From contig NZ_DLHQ01000026.1 in assembly GCF_002483305.1 (NCBI RefSeq), forward strand, positions 200,069 to 264,068: a stretch of DNA of 64,000 nt. The letters are read 5' to 3'. Origin of the DNA: Brevundimonas sp. UBA7664 (GTDB lineage: Bacteria; Pseudomonadota; Alphaproteobacteria; Caulobacterales; Caulobacteraceae). Below, one piece after another: positions 16,247 through 24,488 of this stretch (position 1 is the first letter of the stretch; every line of letters starts with the position of its first letter). The position numbers were made by a program, and so were the translations under genes. Under the pieces are notes generated by a model. That model did not search any database, was not told where the DNA came from, and saw only the letters and a list, made by a program, of their open reading frames with translations.

Positions 16247-17046
16247 AGCCGGACGCTCCAGCCATCATATGCGACCTCGACATTTTCGGGAACTATCGCC
16301 GACAACGTCTTGTAATCAAGATCAATATGAAGATTGGTCAGCACCGCCTTCGTTACCCCTGACCGGGCGATCCAGTCCAGCGTCCGCTCGACATGAGCGT
16401 GGGTCGGGTGCGGCGTCCAGCGCAGGGCGTCGACGATCCAGAGGTCGCAGCCCCGCACCGCCTCGATCGCCGCCTCGCCCAGGTCGGATACGTCGCTGGA
16501 ATAGGCCACCGGCCCGATCCGGTAGCCCACCGACCGGATCGGGCCGTGCGCCTGGTCGAAGGTGACCACCGGCACCTCGCCCCCGGCCCCGCTCACCGAC
16601 CACGGCGTCCCGTGCGGCGGGACCGGCATGGCGTCGAGGATCACCGGATAGCCCTCAACGCTCTCGAAGATGTAGGGGAAACGCGCCGTCAGCGCCGCTT
16701 TGGTCGCCGCGTCCATCCACGCCGGAATCCGCCGCCGCGTCCGCATGGCGAACACCCGCAGGTCATCAATCCCGTGCGTCTGGTCGGCGTGGTCGTGGGT
16801 GTAAAGCACCGCGTCCACATGCCGGACCCCCGCCGCCAGCATCTGCGCCCGCAGGTCCGGCGAAGTGTCGATCAGCACGCTGGTCGCGCCGCCCGGCCCA
16901 TGCCCGCGCACCAGCAGCGAACAGCGCGTGCGGAAATTCTTCGGCTCGGCCGGATCGCAGTCGCCCCAGTCCCCATCCCCGCGCGGCACGCCCCCTGACG
17001 AGCCGCAGCCGAGGATCACGACCTCCAGCTCGCCTGCGGCGCTCAT
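16243..17046 (-). CDS. MBL-fold metal-dependent hydrolase (PhnP-like)
   Basis: 267 residues. It opens with VVILGCGSSGGVPR, and has the metallo-beta-lactamase signature YTHDHADQTHG (about 88-98) and a later YSSDVSDL segment with NLHIDLDYKTL. That combination (GCGxSxGVP plus THxHxDH) belongs to the PhnP/RNase Z-like branch of cyclic phosphodiesterases. The start at 17046 overlaps the tatD stop as ATGA, so it is the last gene of the tmk-holB-tatD operon. The natural substrate is not evident. Confidence 0.88.
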   Translation of the reverse strand: MSAAGELEVVILGCGSSGGVPRGDGDWGDCDPAEPKNFRTRCSLLVRGHGPGGATSVLIDTSPDLRAQMLAAGVRHVDAVLYTHDHADQTHGIDDLRVFAMRTRRRIPAWMDAATKAALTARFPYIFESVEGYPVILDAMPVPPHGTPWSVSGAGGEVPVVTFDQAHGPIRSVGYRIGPVAYSSDVSDLGEAAIEAVRGCDLWIVDALRWTPHPTHAHVERTLDWIARSGVTKAVLTNLHIDLDYKTLSAIVPENVEVAYDGWSVRL

Positions 17047-17831
17047 GCGCCCTCCGGTCGTGGAATCCGGTCGAACAGGGCGAAGAAGGCCTCCGTCGTG
17101 CGCGCCTCGGCTTCGCCCCGGCCCCAGCCGCGGATCTCGGCCAGCTTGTCCAGCACATGGGTCACAAAGGCCGGTTCGTTGCGCCGCCCCCGGTGCGGCA
17201 TCGGCGCCAGATAGGGGCAGTCGGTCTCGACGATGATCCGGTCCGCCGGCATGCCCTTGATGATCTCGCGCACGTCCGCCGCCGCCTTGAAGGTGGCGAT
17301 GCCCGACACTGAAAACCACGCCCCCAGTTCCGCGGCCTTTTCCGCCAGTTCCGGACCGCTGGTGTAGCAGTGCATCAGGAAACGGAACGGCCCGTCGGCC
17401 TGCTCTTCGGCCAGAATTCCGGCCATGACATCGTCGGCCTCGCGCGTATGCACGACCAGCGGCAGGCCGGTCCGGCGGGCGGCGTGGATATGGGTCCGGA
17501 ACACCGCCGCCTGCACGTCTCGCGGGCTGAGATCATAGTGAAAGTCCAGACCGCATTCGCCGATGCCGATCACCCGTGGCCGCCCGGCCAACTCGACCAG
17601 CCGGTCGGCGGTCAGGTCGGCGTGATCCTTCGCTTCATGCGGATGGGCCCCGACGGTGCACCAGATGTCGTCATGGGCCATGGCCAGGCCGTGGGTGGCC
17701 TCGAACGTCGACAGCTTGTCGGAGATCTCGACCATCATCTGCACCCCGGCCTCGCGGGCGCGGAGGATGACGGCGTCGCGGTCCTCGTCGAACTGGGGCG
17801 CGTGCAGATTGACGTGGCTGTCGATGATCAT
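17043..17831 (-). CDS. TatD-family metal-dependent hydrolase
   Basis: 262 residues, TIM-barrel DNase family. MIIDSHVNLHAPQF replaces the more common DSHCHLD; GAHPHEA, IGECGLDFHYD, HTREADD, HCYTSG and ETDCPYLAPMPHRGRRNEP complete the metal and substrate sites. The position downstream of holB is the standard bacterial order tmk-holB-tatD. The start overlaps the holB stop (ATGA). Probably a 3'-5' exonuclease or D-amino-acyl deacylase-like hydrolase; the exact substrate is uncertain. Confidence 0.93.
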   Translation of the reverse strand: MIIDSHVNLHAPQFDEDRDAVILRAREAGVQMMVEISDKLSTFEATHGLAMAHDDIWCTVGAHPHEAKDHADLTADRLVELAGRPRVIGIGECGLDFHYDLSPRDVQAAVFRTHIHAARRTGLPLVVHTREADDVMAGILAEEQADGPFRFLMHCYTSGPELAEKAAELGAWFSVSGIATFKAAADVREIIKGMPADRIIVETDCPYLAPMPHRGRRNEPAFVTHVLDKLAEIRGWGRGEAEARTTEAFFALFDRIPRPEGA

Positions 17832-18808
17832 CCGCCGCCCGCCTTGACGCGCTGCAGATCGGCCAGCGCCCCCGCCAGCACATCGCCGCGATCCAGATTG
17901 ATCGCCGCGGCGCGGTCGGGCAGTTCGGACAGACGCGACCACAGCTCGGCCCAGCGCGCGCCGGAGGCCCCCTCCTCCAGCGCCCGCACCTTCACCGCCG
18001 CGCTCAACCGGTCCATCAGGGTCTCGAACCGCTCCTGCCCCTCGGGGCCCCTGAATTTGTCGCCCACAGCGAGAGCCTCGGCGCGGTCGACGGTCGGCGC
18101 CGACACCCAGGCCTGGGCCAGCTGGTCCGCGTCCAGCGTCGCCCCGGAGGCCAGGGCCAGCGCCCGTCCCGGCGAACCGCCCGCCATGCCGGCGATCCGC
18201 ACCGCCTCGGCCGAGCTCACGCCCGTACGGTTGCGCGCCAGCTCCTCCAGCGCGTGCAGCGGCCAGACCGGAAAGGCCAGCCGGCGGCAACGCGAGCGGA
18301 TGGTCGCCAGCAGCCGGCCCGGCGCATGGGTGACCAGGAACAGCACGCCCCGTTCCGGCGGCTCCTCCAGAACCTTGAGCAGGGCGTTGGCGGCATTCAG
18401 GTTCAGATCGTCGGCGGCGTCGATGATGGCCACGCGATAATGCGCCTGCGACGGGCTCTTGGAGAAGAACTCGGGCAGGTCGCGGGCCTGGTCGACCGAG
18501 ATCGACTTCTTCGTCTTGCCGCCCTCGACGGCGCGCTCCAGCACCAGCAGATCGGGATGGGACCGGGCCGTGACCAGCCGCGCCACCGGGTCATCCGGGC
18601 TGGTCCCCAGCGGGCCGCGCGTCGGATCGGGCGCCGCGCCCAGCAGGCGGCGGGCGGCGCGGTAGGCGAAGGTCGCCTTGCCCGAACCCTCGGGCCCGCA
18701 CAGCAGCCAGGCATGGTGCAGCCGGCCCTTGCCGAACGCGTCCAGAAAGGCGGCCTCGGCCGCTGCGTCGGGGATCAGGTCGAACCGGTCGCGCGGGTGC
18801 TCGCTCAC
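17828..18808 (-). CDS. holB: DNA polymerase III subunit delta'
   Basis: Clamp-loader subunit. 326 residues from the GTG at 18808 (MSEHPRDRFDLIPDA), which overlaps the tmk stop as GTGA. Walker-A-like GPEGSGKATFAYRAAR (about 38-53), YRVAIIDAADDLNLNAANALLKVLEEPP (Walker B-like region and the SRC-preceding loop), and TIRSRCRRLAFP with the Ser-Arg-Cys motif. Position and overlap match the canonical tmk-holB-tatD cluster. Confidence 0.94.
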   Translation of the reverse strand: MSEHPRDRFDLIPDAAAEAAFLDAFGKGRLHHAWLLCGPEGSGKATFAYRAARRLLGAAPDPTRGPLGTSPDDPVARLVTARSHPDLLVLERAVEGGKTKKSISVDQARDLPEFFSKSPSQAHYRVAIIDAADDLNLNAANALLKVLEEPPERGVLFLVTHAPGRLLATIRSRCRRLAFPVWPLHALEELARNRTGVSSAEAVRIAGMAGGSPGRALALASGATLDADQLAQAWVSAPTVDRAEALAVGDKFRGPEGQERFETLMDRLSAAVKVRALEEGASGARWAELWSRLSELPDRAAAINLDRGDVLAGALADLQRVKAGGG

Positions 18809-19431
18809 GGCAGCCGCGCCTCGACGGCGGCCCACACCCGGGCGGCCACCGCGTCCTGGTCCCCGTCGGCGTCGATGATGACGCAGCGGTCGGAATGGGC
18901 GGCGGCGATGTCGAGAAAGCCGCGCCGCAAACGCGCGTGGAATTCCAGCCCCTTGGACTCGAACCGCGTCTCGAACAGGCCGCGCCCGAAAGCCCGCTCC
19001 AGCCCGACCTCGACCGGAAGGTCGAAGATCAGGGTCAGGTCCGGCTGGGTCGCCCCGACGATGGCGGCGTCCAGCGATTCTATGAACGCGGCCGACGTAC
19101 CGCCGCCCACGCCCTGGTAGGCGCGGCTGGAATCGGCGAACCGGTCGCACACCACCCAGCGTCCGGCCTCCAGCGCCGGGCGTATGGTGCGCTCCAGATG
19201 GTCCGATCGGGCGGCGTACATCAGCAGGGTCTCGGTCATCGGCGACCAGCGCCCGGCGTCTCCGTTCAGGGCGATGGCGCGGATGTCCTCGGCCCCGGGC
19301 GAGCCGCCCGGTTCGCGGGTCTGGACGACCTCCAGGTCACGCGCACGCAGCCGTTCGACCAGCCGCGCGGCCTGGGTCGACTTGCCCGTCCCCTCGCCGC
19401 CTTCGAACGTAATGAATCTGCCCTGGGTCAC
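18805..19431 (-). CDS. tmk: Thymidylate kinase
   Basis: Phosphorylates dTMP to dTDP. 208 residues from the GTG at 19431 (MTQGRFITFEG). P-loop FEGGEGTGKSTQA, TREPGGSPGAE, the DR motif CDRFADSSRAYQG, and a LID region FGRGLFETRFESKG. A start ten residues upstream is possible but would add MIARRRHCAS, unlike the family. It heads the overlapping operon tmk-holB-tatD-MBL. Confidence 0.95.
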   Translation of the reverse strand: MTQGRFITFEGGEGTGKSTQAARLVERLRARDLEVVQTREPGGSPGAEDIRAIALNGDAGRWSPMTETLLMYAARSDHLERTIRPALEAGRWVVCDRFADSSRAYQGVGGGTSAAFIESLDAAIVGATQPDLTLIFDLPVEVGLERAFGRGLFETRFESKGLEFHARLRRGFLDIAAAHSDRCVIIDADGDQDAVAARVWAAVEARLP

Positions 19432-19468
19432 CGACGCACAATGGCGACGGCGGGCGATCAAGCAAGCC

Positions 19469-20275
19469 TCAGCGCGCCGATATCAACAGGGCGTCGGCGT
19501 ATCCGCGCGCGATCACGGCCTGGCGCGACCGCTCGGCGGCGTTGGGATCCGGCCATGGGCCGACCAGGACGCGGAACAGGCCGTCGTCCATGCCCGCGTC
19601 CACCGTGGCCTGGTCGCCGAGCTGGTCGGCGACCCGGCGTGCGGCCCGCCGGTCGGAGAAGGCGCCGGCCTGGATCCAGTAGGCGCCGCCTTCGGTCCGG
19701 GGCGGGGCCCGGGTGACGGGCGCGGGCGGCTCCACCCCGGCGGTCGCGTATTGCAGCGTGGTCCCGCCGCCGGTGCGCGGCGCACGGCCCAGATAACGCA
19801 CCCTGACCTCGCCCACCCCGGCGTTCAGCATGCCCAGGGCCTCGGCCGAGCCGCGCGAAAGATCGATGATCCGGTTGTCGACGAAGGGGCCGCGATCGTT
19901 GACCCGGACCACGATGCGCCGGCCGTTGGCCAGGTTCGTCACCTCGACCAGACCGGGCAGCGGCAGCGTCTTGTGGGCCGCCGTCAGGGCATTCATGTCG
20001 AACCGTTCGCCGGTGGCGGTGGGCCGCCCGTTGAACTGGTCGCCGTACCAGGAGGCCAGGCCGGTTTCGTCATAACCGGGCTGTTCGGCCGGCTGATACC
20101 AGCGGCCGCGCACCTGATAACGGCGCATGGTGCCGGAGACGATCGGCGCCGGATCGGTCACCACGGGCAGGCGCGCCGCCTCGGGCCGGGCCACGCCGGC
20201 GCAGGCGGCGACCATCGACAGCAGGCCCGCAACCAGCAGCCCCCTGAACACTCTCCCGCAAAAAATATCCGCCAT
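19469..20275 (-). CDS. rlpA: RlpA-like septal lipoprotein (DPBB and SPOR domains)
   Basis: 268 residues. Lipoprotein signal with SMVAAC at about residues 20-25; a double-psi beta-barrel with GLASWYGDQFNGRPTATGERFDMNALTAAHKTLPLP and VRVNDRGPFVDNRIIDLSRGSAEALGM (catalytic-type Asp and His in place); and a C-terminal SPOR domain from GGAYWIQAGAFSDRRAARRVA to GYADALLISAR, which binds denuded septal peptidoglycan. Likely a lytic transglycosylase acting at division. The start at 20275 is chosen over upstream Met codons because it begins the signal peptide. Confidence 0.92.
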   Translation of the reverse strand: MADIFCGRVFRGLLVAGLLSMVAACAGVARPEAARLPVVTDPAPIVSGTMRRYQVRGRWYQPAEQPGYDETGLASWYGDQFNGRPTATGERFDMNALTAAHKTLPLPGLVEVTNLANGRRIVVRVNDRGPFVDNRIIDLSRGSAEALGMLNAGVGEVRVRYLGRAPRTGGGTTLQYATAGVEPPAPVTRAPPRTEGGAYWIQAGAFSDRRAARRVADQLGDQATVDAGMDDGLFRVLVGPWPDPNAAERSRQAVIARGYADALLISAR

Positions 20276-20371
20276 GGCCCTGCCCCTGAAGGCGATCAGC
20301 ATGGCAAAGGACATTTCCGCTTTGGTTAACGCCGCGTTTGGCGCTATGCGGCCAGTCCGCTCGAGGAACAC

Positions 20372-20461
20372 GGACAGGTGGCCGAGTGGTTTAAGGCAGC
20401 GGTCTTGAAAACCGCCGTAGGTGAAAGCCTACCGTGGGTTCGAATCCCACCCTGTCCGCCA
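20372..20461 (+). tRNA. tRNA-Ser (anticodon UGA)
   Basis: The acceptor GGACAGG at 20372-20378 pairs with CCTGTCC at 20451-20457, followed by G and an encoded CCA. The anticodon stem GCGGT/ACCGC encloses CTTGAAA with anticodon TGA (20406-20408). There is a long variable arm (about GTAGGTGAAAGCCTAC) as expected for serine, and a T-arm with GTTCGAATC. The accessory denitrification block begins right after its 3' end. Confidence 0.97.
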
Positions 20462-20776
20462 CGAACTATACTGCCCACACACGCGTTGTGTAAATTATTG
20501 ATGGCTGGCGCATCAATATCGTTCGTCTCTGATACGCGCTTTTGAGCGACGGATTTAGATAATGTATCACATTATTACTGATATTTCTTCTGCGGATATT
20601 ATCCGTTTTCTTTAGTCTCGTTATTTCCGAGACTTAGCAGGGTTATTATACCTGTTGTTCGAATCTGCGCCTGCCCTTCGGGAGTGCTCCCTAGGGGTTT
20701 TTCCGGAGTCGACGCCGCGCCCCGCAATCGATCTGGTGGGCGGGTCGTCGCCGTCGGCGGTCCCCGGATTCGTCCC
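20462..20776. other. AT-rich, hairpin-dense spacer after tRNA-Ser
   Basis: About 315 bp with no gene and visibly lower GC than its surroundings, especially 20462-20660. Four perfect inverted repeats lie in 140 bp: 20497-20517 (7-bp arms), 20559-20575 (7-bp), 20593-20605 (5-bp, followed by TTTTC) and 20614-20634 (7-bp). A second copy of the tRNA T-loop string GTTCGAATC is at 20657-20665. It could hold the tRNA terminator, the crp/fnr promoter and the scar of an integration. Confidence 0.5.
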
Positions 20777-21478
20777 ATGCCCGTCGCTTTCGATATCGAG
20801 ATCCTGAGGCGCTCCGAGATGTTCGCCGGCCTGGCGCCCGAGGCGCTGCAGGCCGTCGTTGAGGGGGGTTCGGTTCGGCGACTGTCAGCCGGAACCCGCA
20901 TCTTCGCCCAGGGAGACCCGGGCGTCAGCGGCCACAGCCTGCTGGAGGGTCGGGTCAAGATCGTCCAGACCCGGGCCGACGGGGGGCAGGCGGTGCTTCG
21001 CTTTATCGGCCCCGGCGAAATGTACGGCACGGTCGCCGCCCTGATGAATCAGGCCTTTCCCGCCGACGCCGTCGCGGTGGTCGACAGCGTCGAAATCTGG
21101 TGGACCATCCCCACGCTCCGCCAGCTCATCCGGCGGCATCCCGAAATCGGGCTGCGCTCGACGGCGGCGGCCGGCGCACGACTGATGGATCTGCAGAGCC
21201 GGATGGGTGAAATGACCGGCGAGCGGGTGGAGCAGCGGATCGCGCGCACCCTGCTGCGCCTGATGGAGAAGGCCGGCCGGCCCACCGAGGCCGGCATCGA
21301 GATCGATTTTCCGATCACGCGTCAGGACCTCGCGGAAATGGCCGGCTCCACCCTGCATACGGTCAGCCGGACCCTGGCCGCGTTCGATCAGCGCGGCGTG
21401 ACCGGAAGCGCCCGGCGGCGGATCATCGTGCGCGACCCTCGCGCCCTGACCCAGCTCGCAAGAAACGGCGCCGGCTGA
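20777..21478 (+). CDS. Crp/Fnr-family transcriptional regulator (NnrR/Dnr-like)
   Basis: 233 residues from MPVAFDIEILRRSEMFAGL; an earlier in-frame ATG at 20684 would add 31 residues unlike the family. The cAMP-binding-type barrel covers about 10-120, followed by a dimer helix and a winged HTH with recognition helix GSTLHTVSRTLAAF. There are no N-terminal Fe-S cysteines as in Fnr, so it is not an Fnr-type oxygen sensor. The VSR core with His instead of Glu fits binding to TTG-N8-CAA rather than TTGAT. I infer it is the NO-responsive activator of the nearby nir/nor genes. Confidence 0.88.
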   Translation: MPVAFDIEILRRSEMFAGLAPEALQAVVEGGSVRRLSAGTRIFAQGDPGVSGHSLLEGRVKIVQTRADGGQAVLRFIGPGEMYGTVAALMNQAFPADAVAVVDSVEIWWTIPTLRQLIRRHPEIGLRSTAAAGARLMDLQSRMGEMTGERVEQRIARTLLRLMEKAGRPTEAGIEIDFPITRQDLAEMAGSTLHTVSRTLAAFDQRGVTGSARRRIIVRDPRALTQLARNGAG

Positions 21479-21556
21479 TCCTTCGGCATCCGGCCCAGCA
21501 GCGACACGGCCGACGGCCGGCCCCTGAAGGCCGCCCCTCAGCCGCGCCGGACCGGA

Positions 21557-22003
21557 TCAGCGTATCTGGCCGAGCATCGCGGTAAACCGCCGACGTGCGA
21601 GCGGCGGCGTGCGGGCGACAGCCGTGCGAACCGCTTCAACGTTGGACACAGCCGGTCCCACCTGGATCAGCCCGACCATGCCCATGCTGTAGTGGGGCGC
21701 GCATTTGACGCCATAGACGCCGGGTTGGGTGACCCGCAGGACGAACTCCCGCCCCATCGCGCCCCGTTGGACCGTCGCGCCGGCCGGGATCATCCCGGCG
21801 ATTGTCTCTGCGTTATGACCCGGATTGGTGGGGACGAAGCGGATCGTGTCGCCAGGACGCGCCTGAACGAACGCAGGCGAGAAGACCATGGCGCCGCCCG
21901 GCCCGCTGTTCAGCATCTGCACGACGTGTTCGCCCGCGGCGGCCGAACCGGCGGCGAACAGCATCGCGCCGGCGCAGACCATGGGGAGAAGTTTCGGGAA
22001 CAT
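21557..22003 (-). CDS. Pseudoazurin (type I copper electron carrier)
   Basis: 148 residues with a signal peptide ending GSAAAG. A periplasmic blue-copper protein that hands electrons to NirK. Copper ligands are visible: His in NPGHNAET, then Cys, His and Met in KCAPHYSMGM near the C-terminus; the GVYGVKC strand precedes the Cys as in pseudoazurins. The start at 22003 follows an AAG-rich leader. The gene is divergent from the class II RNR and has its own TTG-N8-CAA operator 82 bp upstream. Confidence 0.93.
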   Translation of the reverse strand: MFPKLLPMVCAGAMLFAAGSAAAGEHVVQMLNSGPGGAMVFSPAFVQARPGDTIRFVPTNPGHNAETIAGMIPAGATVQRGAMGREFVLRVTQPGVYGVKCAPHYSMGMVGLIQVGPAVSNVEAVRTAVARTPPLARRRFTAMLGQIR

Positions 22004-22078
22004 GACTTGGACCTTCAAGAAGAATGCGCGAGTTGTTCGCGGCACGGTCCTGTTTTAGTTCCGGTGATCTTCCGAACG

Positions 22079-22092
22079 TTGCGTCGGAACAA
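22079..22092. promoter_or_regulatory. Predicted Crp/Fnr-type operator (pseudoazurin side)
   Basis: TTGCGTCGGAACAA, a TTG-N8-CAA dyad centred 82 bp before the pseudoazurin start, in the range seen for the nirK, receptor and norB sites. Confidence 0.6.
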
Positions 22093-22149
22093 ACACCGGG
22101 CTCCGTAGATTCACGGATGGCGCGGCGAAAACACCGCGCGCACGCGTCA

Positions 22150-22163
22150 TTGCGCCCGAACAA
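22150..22163. promoter_or_regulatory. Predicted Crp/Fnr-type operator (class II RNR side)
   Basis: TTGCGCCCGAACAA, almost the same half-sites as the dyad 71 bp away, centred 55 bp before the ribonucleotide reductase start. Confidence 0.6.
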
Positions 22164-22211
22164 TCTATCACCGGCGAGAATCGGCGAGCCTTTGCGGGAA
22201 GGAGACTTCCC

Positions 22212-24452
22212 ATGGCGTTCGACAACCCGCTCGCGGCCGACATCTGGTCCAGCAAATACCGCTTCAACCCCAGCGAAGGCGCCGGCGACGACACCGTCGA
22301 ACAGACATGGGCCCGGGTGGCGGCGGCGATCGCCGAAGCCGAGACGCCGAAGCTGAGGCGCCACTGGCGCGAGCGGTTCGCCGAGGCCCTGTCCGACTTC
22401 CAGTTCCTGCCCGCCGGCCGGATCATGGCCGGGGCCGGCACCGGCCGCGCCGTGACCCTGTTCAACTGTTTCGTCATGGGCACGGTGCCGGACGACCTGA
22501 ACGGCATCTTTGACGCCGTGCGCGAGGCCGCCGTGACCATGCAGCAGGGCGGCGGCGTCGGCATGGACTTCTCGACGATCCGGCCGTCAGGGGCGCCGGT
22601 GAAAGGCGTCGGCGCCGACGCCTCGGGGCCGCTCAGCTTCATGGACGTGTGGGACTCGATGTGCCGCACCATCCTGTCGGCCGGCCAGCGGCGCGGCGCC
22701 ATGATGGGCTGTCTGCGCATCGACCACCCCGACATCGAGGCCTTCATCGACGCCAAGCGCGACCCGGTCCGGCTGAGGAATTTCAACGTCTCGGTGCTGG
22801 TTCCCGACGCCTTCATGCACGCCCTCGAGGCGGGCGCGGACTGGCCGCTGATGTTCGGCGGCGAGACCTACCGGACCGTGCCGGCCCGGGACCTGTGGGG
22901 CCGCTTGATGCAGGCGACCTACGATGTCGCCGAACCGGGGGTGATCTTCATCGACCGGGTCAATGAGCGGAACAATCTCGCCGGGGTCGAGACCATCTCG
23001 GCCAGCAACCCGTGCGGCGAGCAGATGTTGCCGCCCTACGGCGCCTGCCTGCTGGGATCGATCAACCTGGCGCGGCTGGTGAACAGCCCATTCGATCCCG
23101 GGGCGACGCTGGACGAGGAGCGGCTGGGCGAACTGACGCGCGTCGCCATCCGCTTCCTCGACAACGTCATCGACGTCTCGCGTTTCCCGCTCGAGGCCCA
23201 GGCCAGCGAGGCGCGGGCCAAGCGGCGGCTCGGCCTCGGAGTCACCGGCCTGGCCGACGCGCTGGTGTTCTGCGGCATTCCCTATGGCGGCGAGGCGGCG
23301 GCCGAAACCACGCGACGCTGGCTCGGCGTCATCAAACGCGAGGCCTACCGCGCCTCGGCCGAACTGGCCGCCGAGAAAGGCCCCTACCCGCTCTACGATT
23401 CCGTCGTGCTGGACCGCCCCAACCTGCTTGAGCTGGATGAGGAGACCCGCGCCCTGATCGCCCGGCACGGGCTGCGCAACGGCTGCCTGACCTCGATCGC
23501 CCCGACCGGAACCACCTCGTTGATGGCGGGCAATGTCTCGTCCGGCGTCGAGCCGGTGTTCGCCTTCGCCTACACCCGCAAGGTGCTTCAGCCAGACGGT
23601 TCGAAGCGCGAGGAGGCGGTCGAGGACTACGCCCTGACCGTGTGGAAACGGCTGCACGGCGACGCCCCGCCGCCCGCAGACTCTTTCGTCACCGCCCAGA
23701 CCCTGAGCCCCGCCGAGCATCTGCGCATGCAGGCGGCGGCCCAGGCGATGATCGACAGCTCCATCTCCAAGACCGTCAACTGCCCCGAGGACATCGCCTT
23801 TGACGATTTCGCTGACGTCTATGTCGAAGGCTGGCGGCTGGGCTGCAAGGGCCTGACCACCTACCGGCCCAACGCCGTCACCGGTTCGGTGCTGTCGGCC
23901 ACACCGGCCGTCGTTCCGGCCCCGGCCTCGCCCGCTGAAATCCGCCTCAGTCCGCGCCCCGAGTCCCTCTCCGGGTCGACCTACAAGATCAAATGGCCCG
24001 ACAGTCCGCATGCCGTCTACGTCACCCTCAACGACGTCGAGGGCCCCGACGGCCCGCGCCCGTTCGAGATCTTCGTCAACTCCAAGAACATGGAGCACTA
24101 CGCCTGGACCCTGGGCCTGACGCGGATGATCTCGGCGGTCTTCCGGCGTGGCGGCGACGTCTCCTTCGTGGCCGAGGAGCTGAAGGCGGTGTTCGAGCCG
24201 CGCGGCGGCGGCTGGATCAACGGCCGCTATGTGCCGTCGCTGCTGGCGGCGATCGGCGGGGTCATCGAGCGCCATCTGGCGAGGGACGTAGCCGCCTGCG
24301 CGGACCATGACCCTGGCGAGGGCGCCCCTTCCCCCGCGCCGGCGAGCGGGGCGGGTTCGAAGACCTGTTGTCCACGCTGCGGCACGCCCGGCCTGGTCCG
24401 CAAGGAAGGCTGCGACACCTGTTTCGACTGCGGCTATTCGAAATGCGGCTAG
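22212..24452 (+). CDS. nrdJ: Class II (adenosylcobalamin-dependent) ribonucleotide reductase
   Basis: 746 residues; reduces ribonucleotides to deoxyribonucleotides with or without oxygen, using B12. The barrel carries LFNCFVMG (one of the redox cysteines), MQQGGGVGMDFSTIRP, SAGQRRGAMMGCLR, SNPCGEQMLPPYGACLLGSINLARL (radical-site Cys and the conserved Asn/Glu) and APTGTTSLMAGNVSSGVEP. The C-terminus is a zinc-ribbon-like redox tail, CCPRCGTPGL then CDTCFDCGYSKCG. Strong ribosome site (AAGGAG) before the ATG. The operator upstream and the place among nir/nor genes suggest induction under denitrifying conditions, when aerobic class I RNR fails. Confidence 0.95.
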   Translation: MAFDNPLAADIWSSKYRFNPSEGAGDDTVEQTWARVAAAIAEAETPKLRRHWRERFAEALSDFQFLPAGRIMAGAGTGRAVTLFNCFVMGTVPDDLNGIFDAVREAAVTMQQGGGVGMDFSTIRPSGAPVKGVGADASGPLSFMDVWDSMCRTILSAGQRRGAMMGCLRIDHPDIEAFIDAKRDPVRLRNFNVSVLVPDAFMHALEAGADWPLMFGGETYRTVPARDLWGRLMQATYDVAEPGVIFIDRVNERNNLAGVETISASNPCGEQMLPPYGACLLGSINLARLVNSPFDPGATLDEERLGELTRVAIRFLDNVIDVSRFPLEAQASEARAKRRLGLGVTGLADALVFCGIPYGGEAAAETTRRWLGVIKREAYRASAELAAEKGPYPLYDSVVLDRPNLLELDEETRALIARHGLRNGCLTSIAPTGTTSLMAGNVSSGVEPVFAFAYTRKVLQPDGSKREEAVEDYALTVWKRLHGDAPPPADSFVTAQTLSPAEHLRMQAAAQAMIDSSISKTVNCPEDIAFDDFADVYVEGWRLGCKGLTTYRPNAVTGSVLSATPAVVPAPASPAEIRLSPRPESLSGSTYKIKWPDSPHAVYVTLNDVEGPDGPRPFEIFVNSKNMEHYAWTLGLTRMISAVFRRGGDVSFVAEELKAVFEPRGGGWINGRYVPSLLAAIGGVIERHLARDVAACADHDPGEGAPSPAPASGAGSKTCCPRCGTPGLVRKEGCDTCFDCGYSKCG

Positions 24453-24488
24453 GCTGAACCGGAGGGGGCGATGACCGCTCCCTCCGGT

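Noticed and set aside
17814..17831. TatD with HxH replaced by HxN (DSHVNLH)
   Set aside because: E. coli TatD itself begins with an atypical GVNL, so this is normal variation and the other metal residues are intact.
20497..20517. TTGAT...ATCAA as an Fnr box
   Set aside because: The spacing is 9, not 4, so it does not fit an Fnr site; treated as an inverted repeat.
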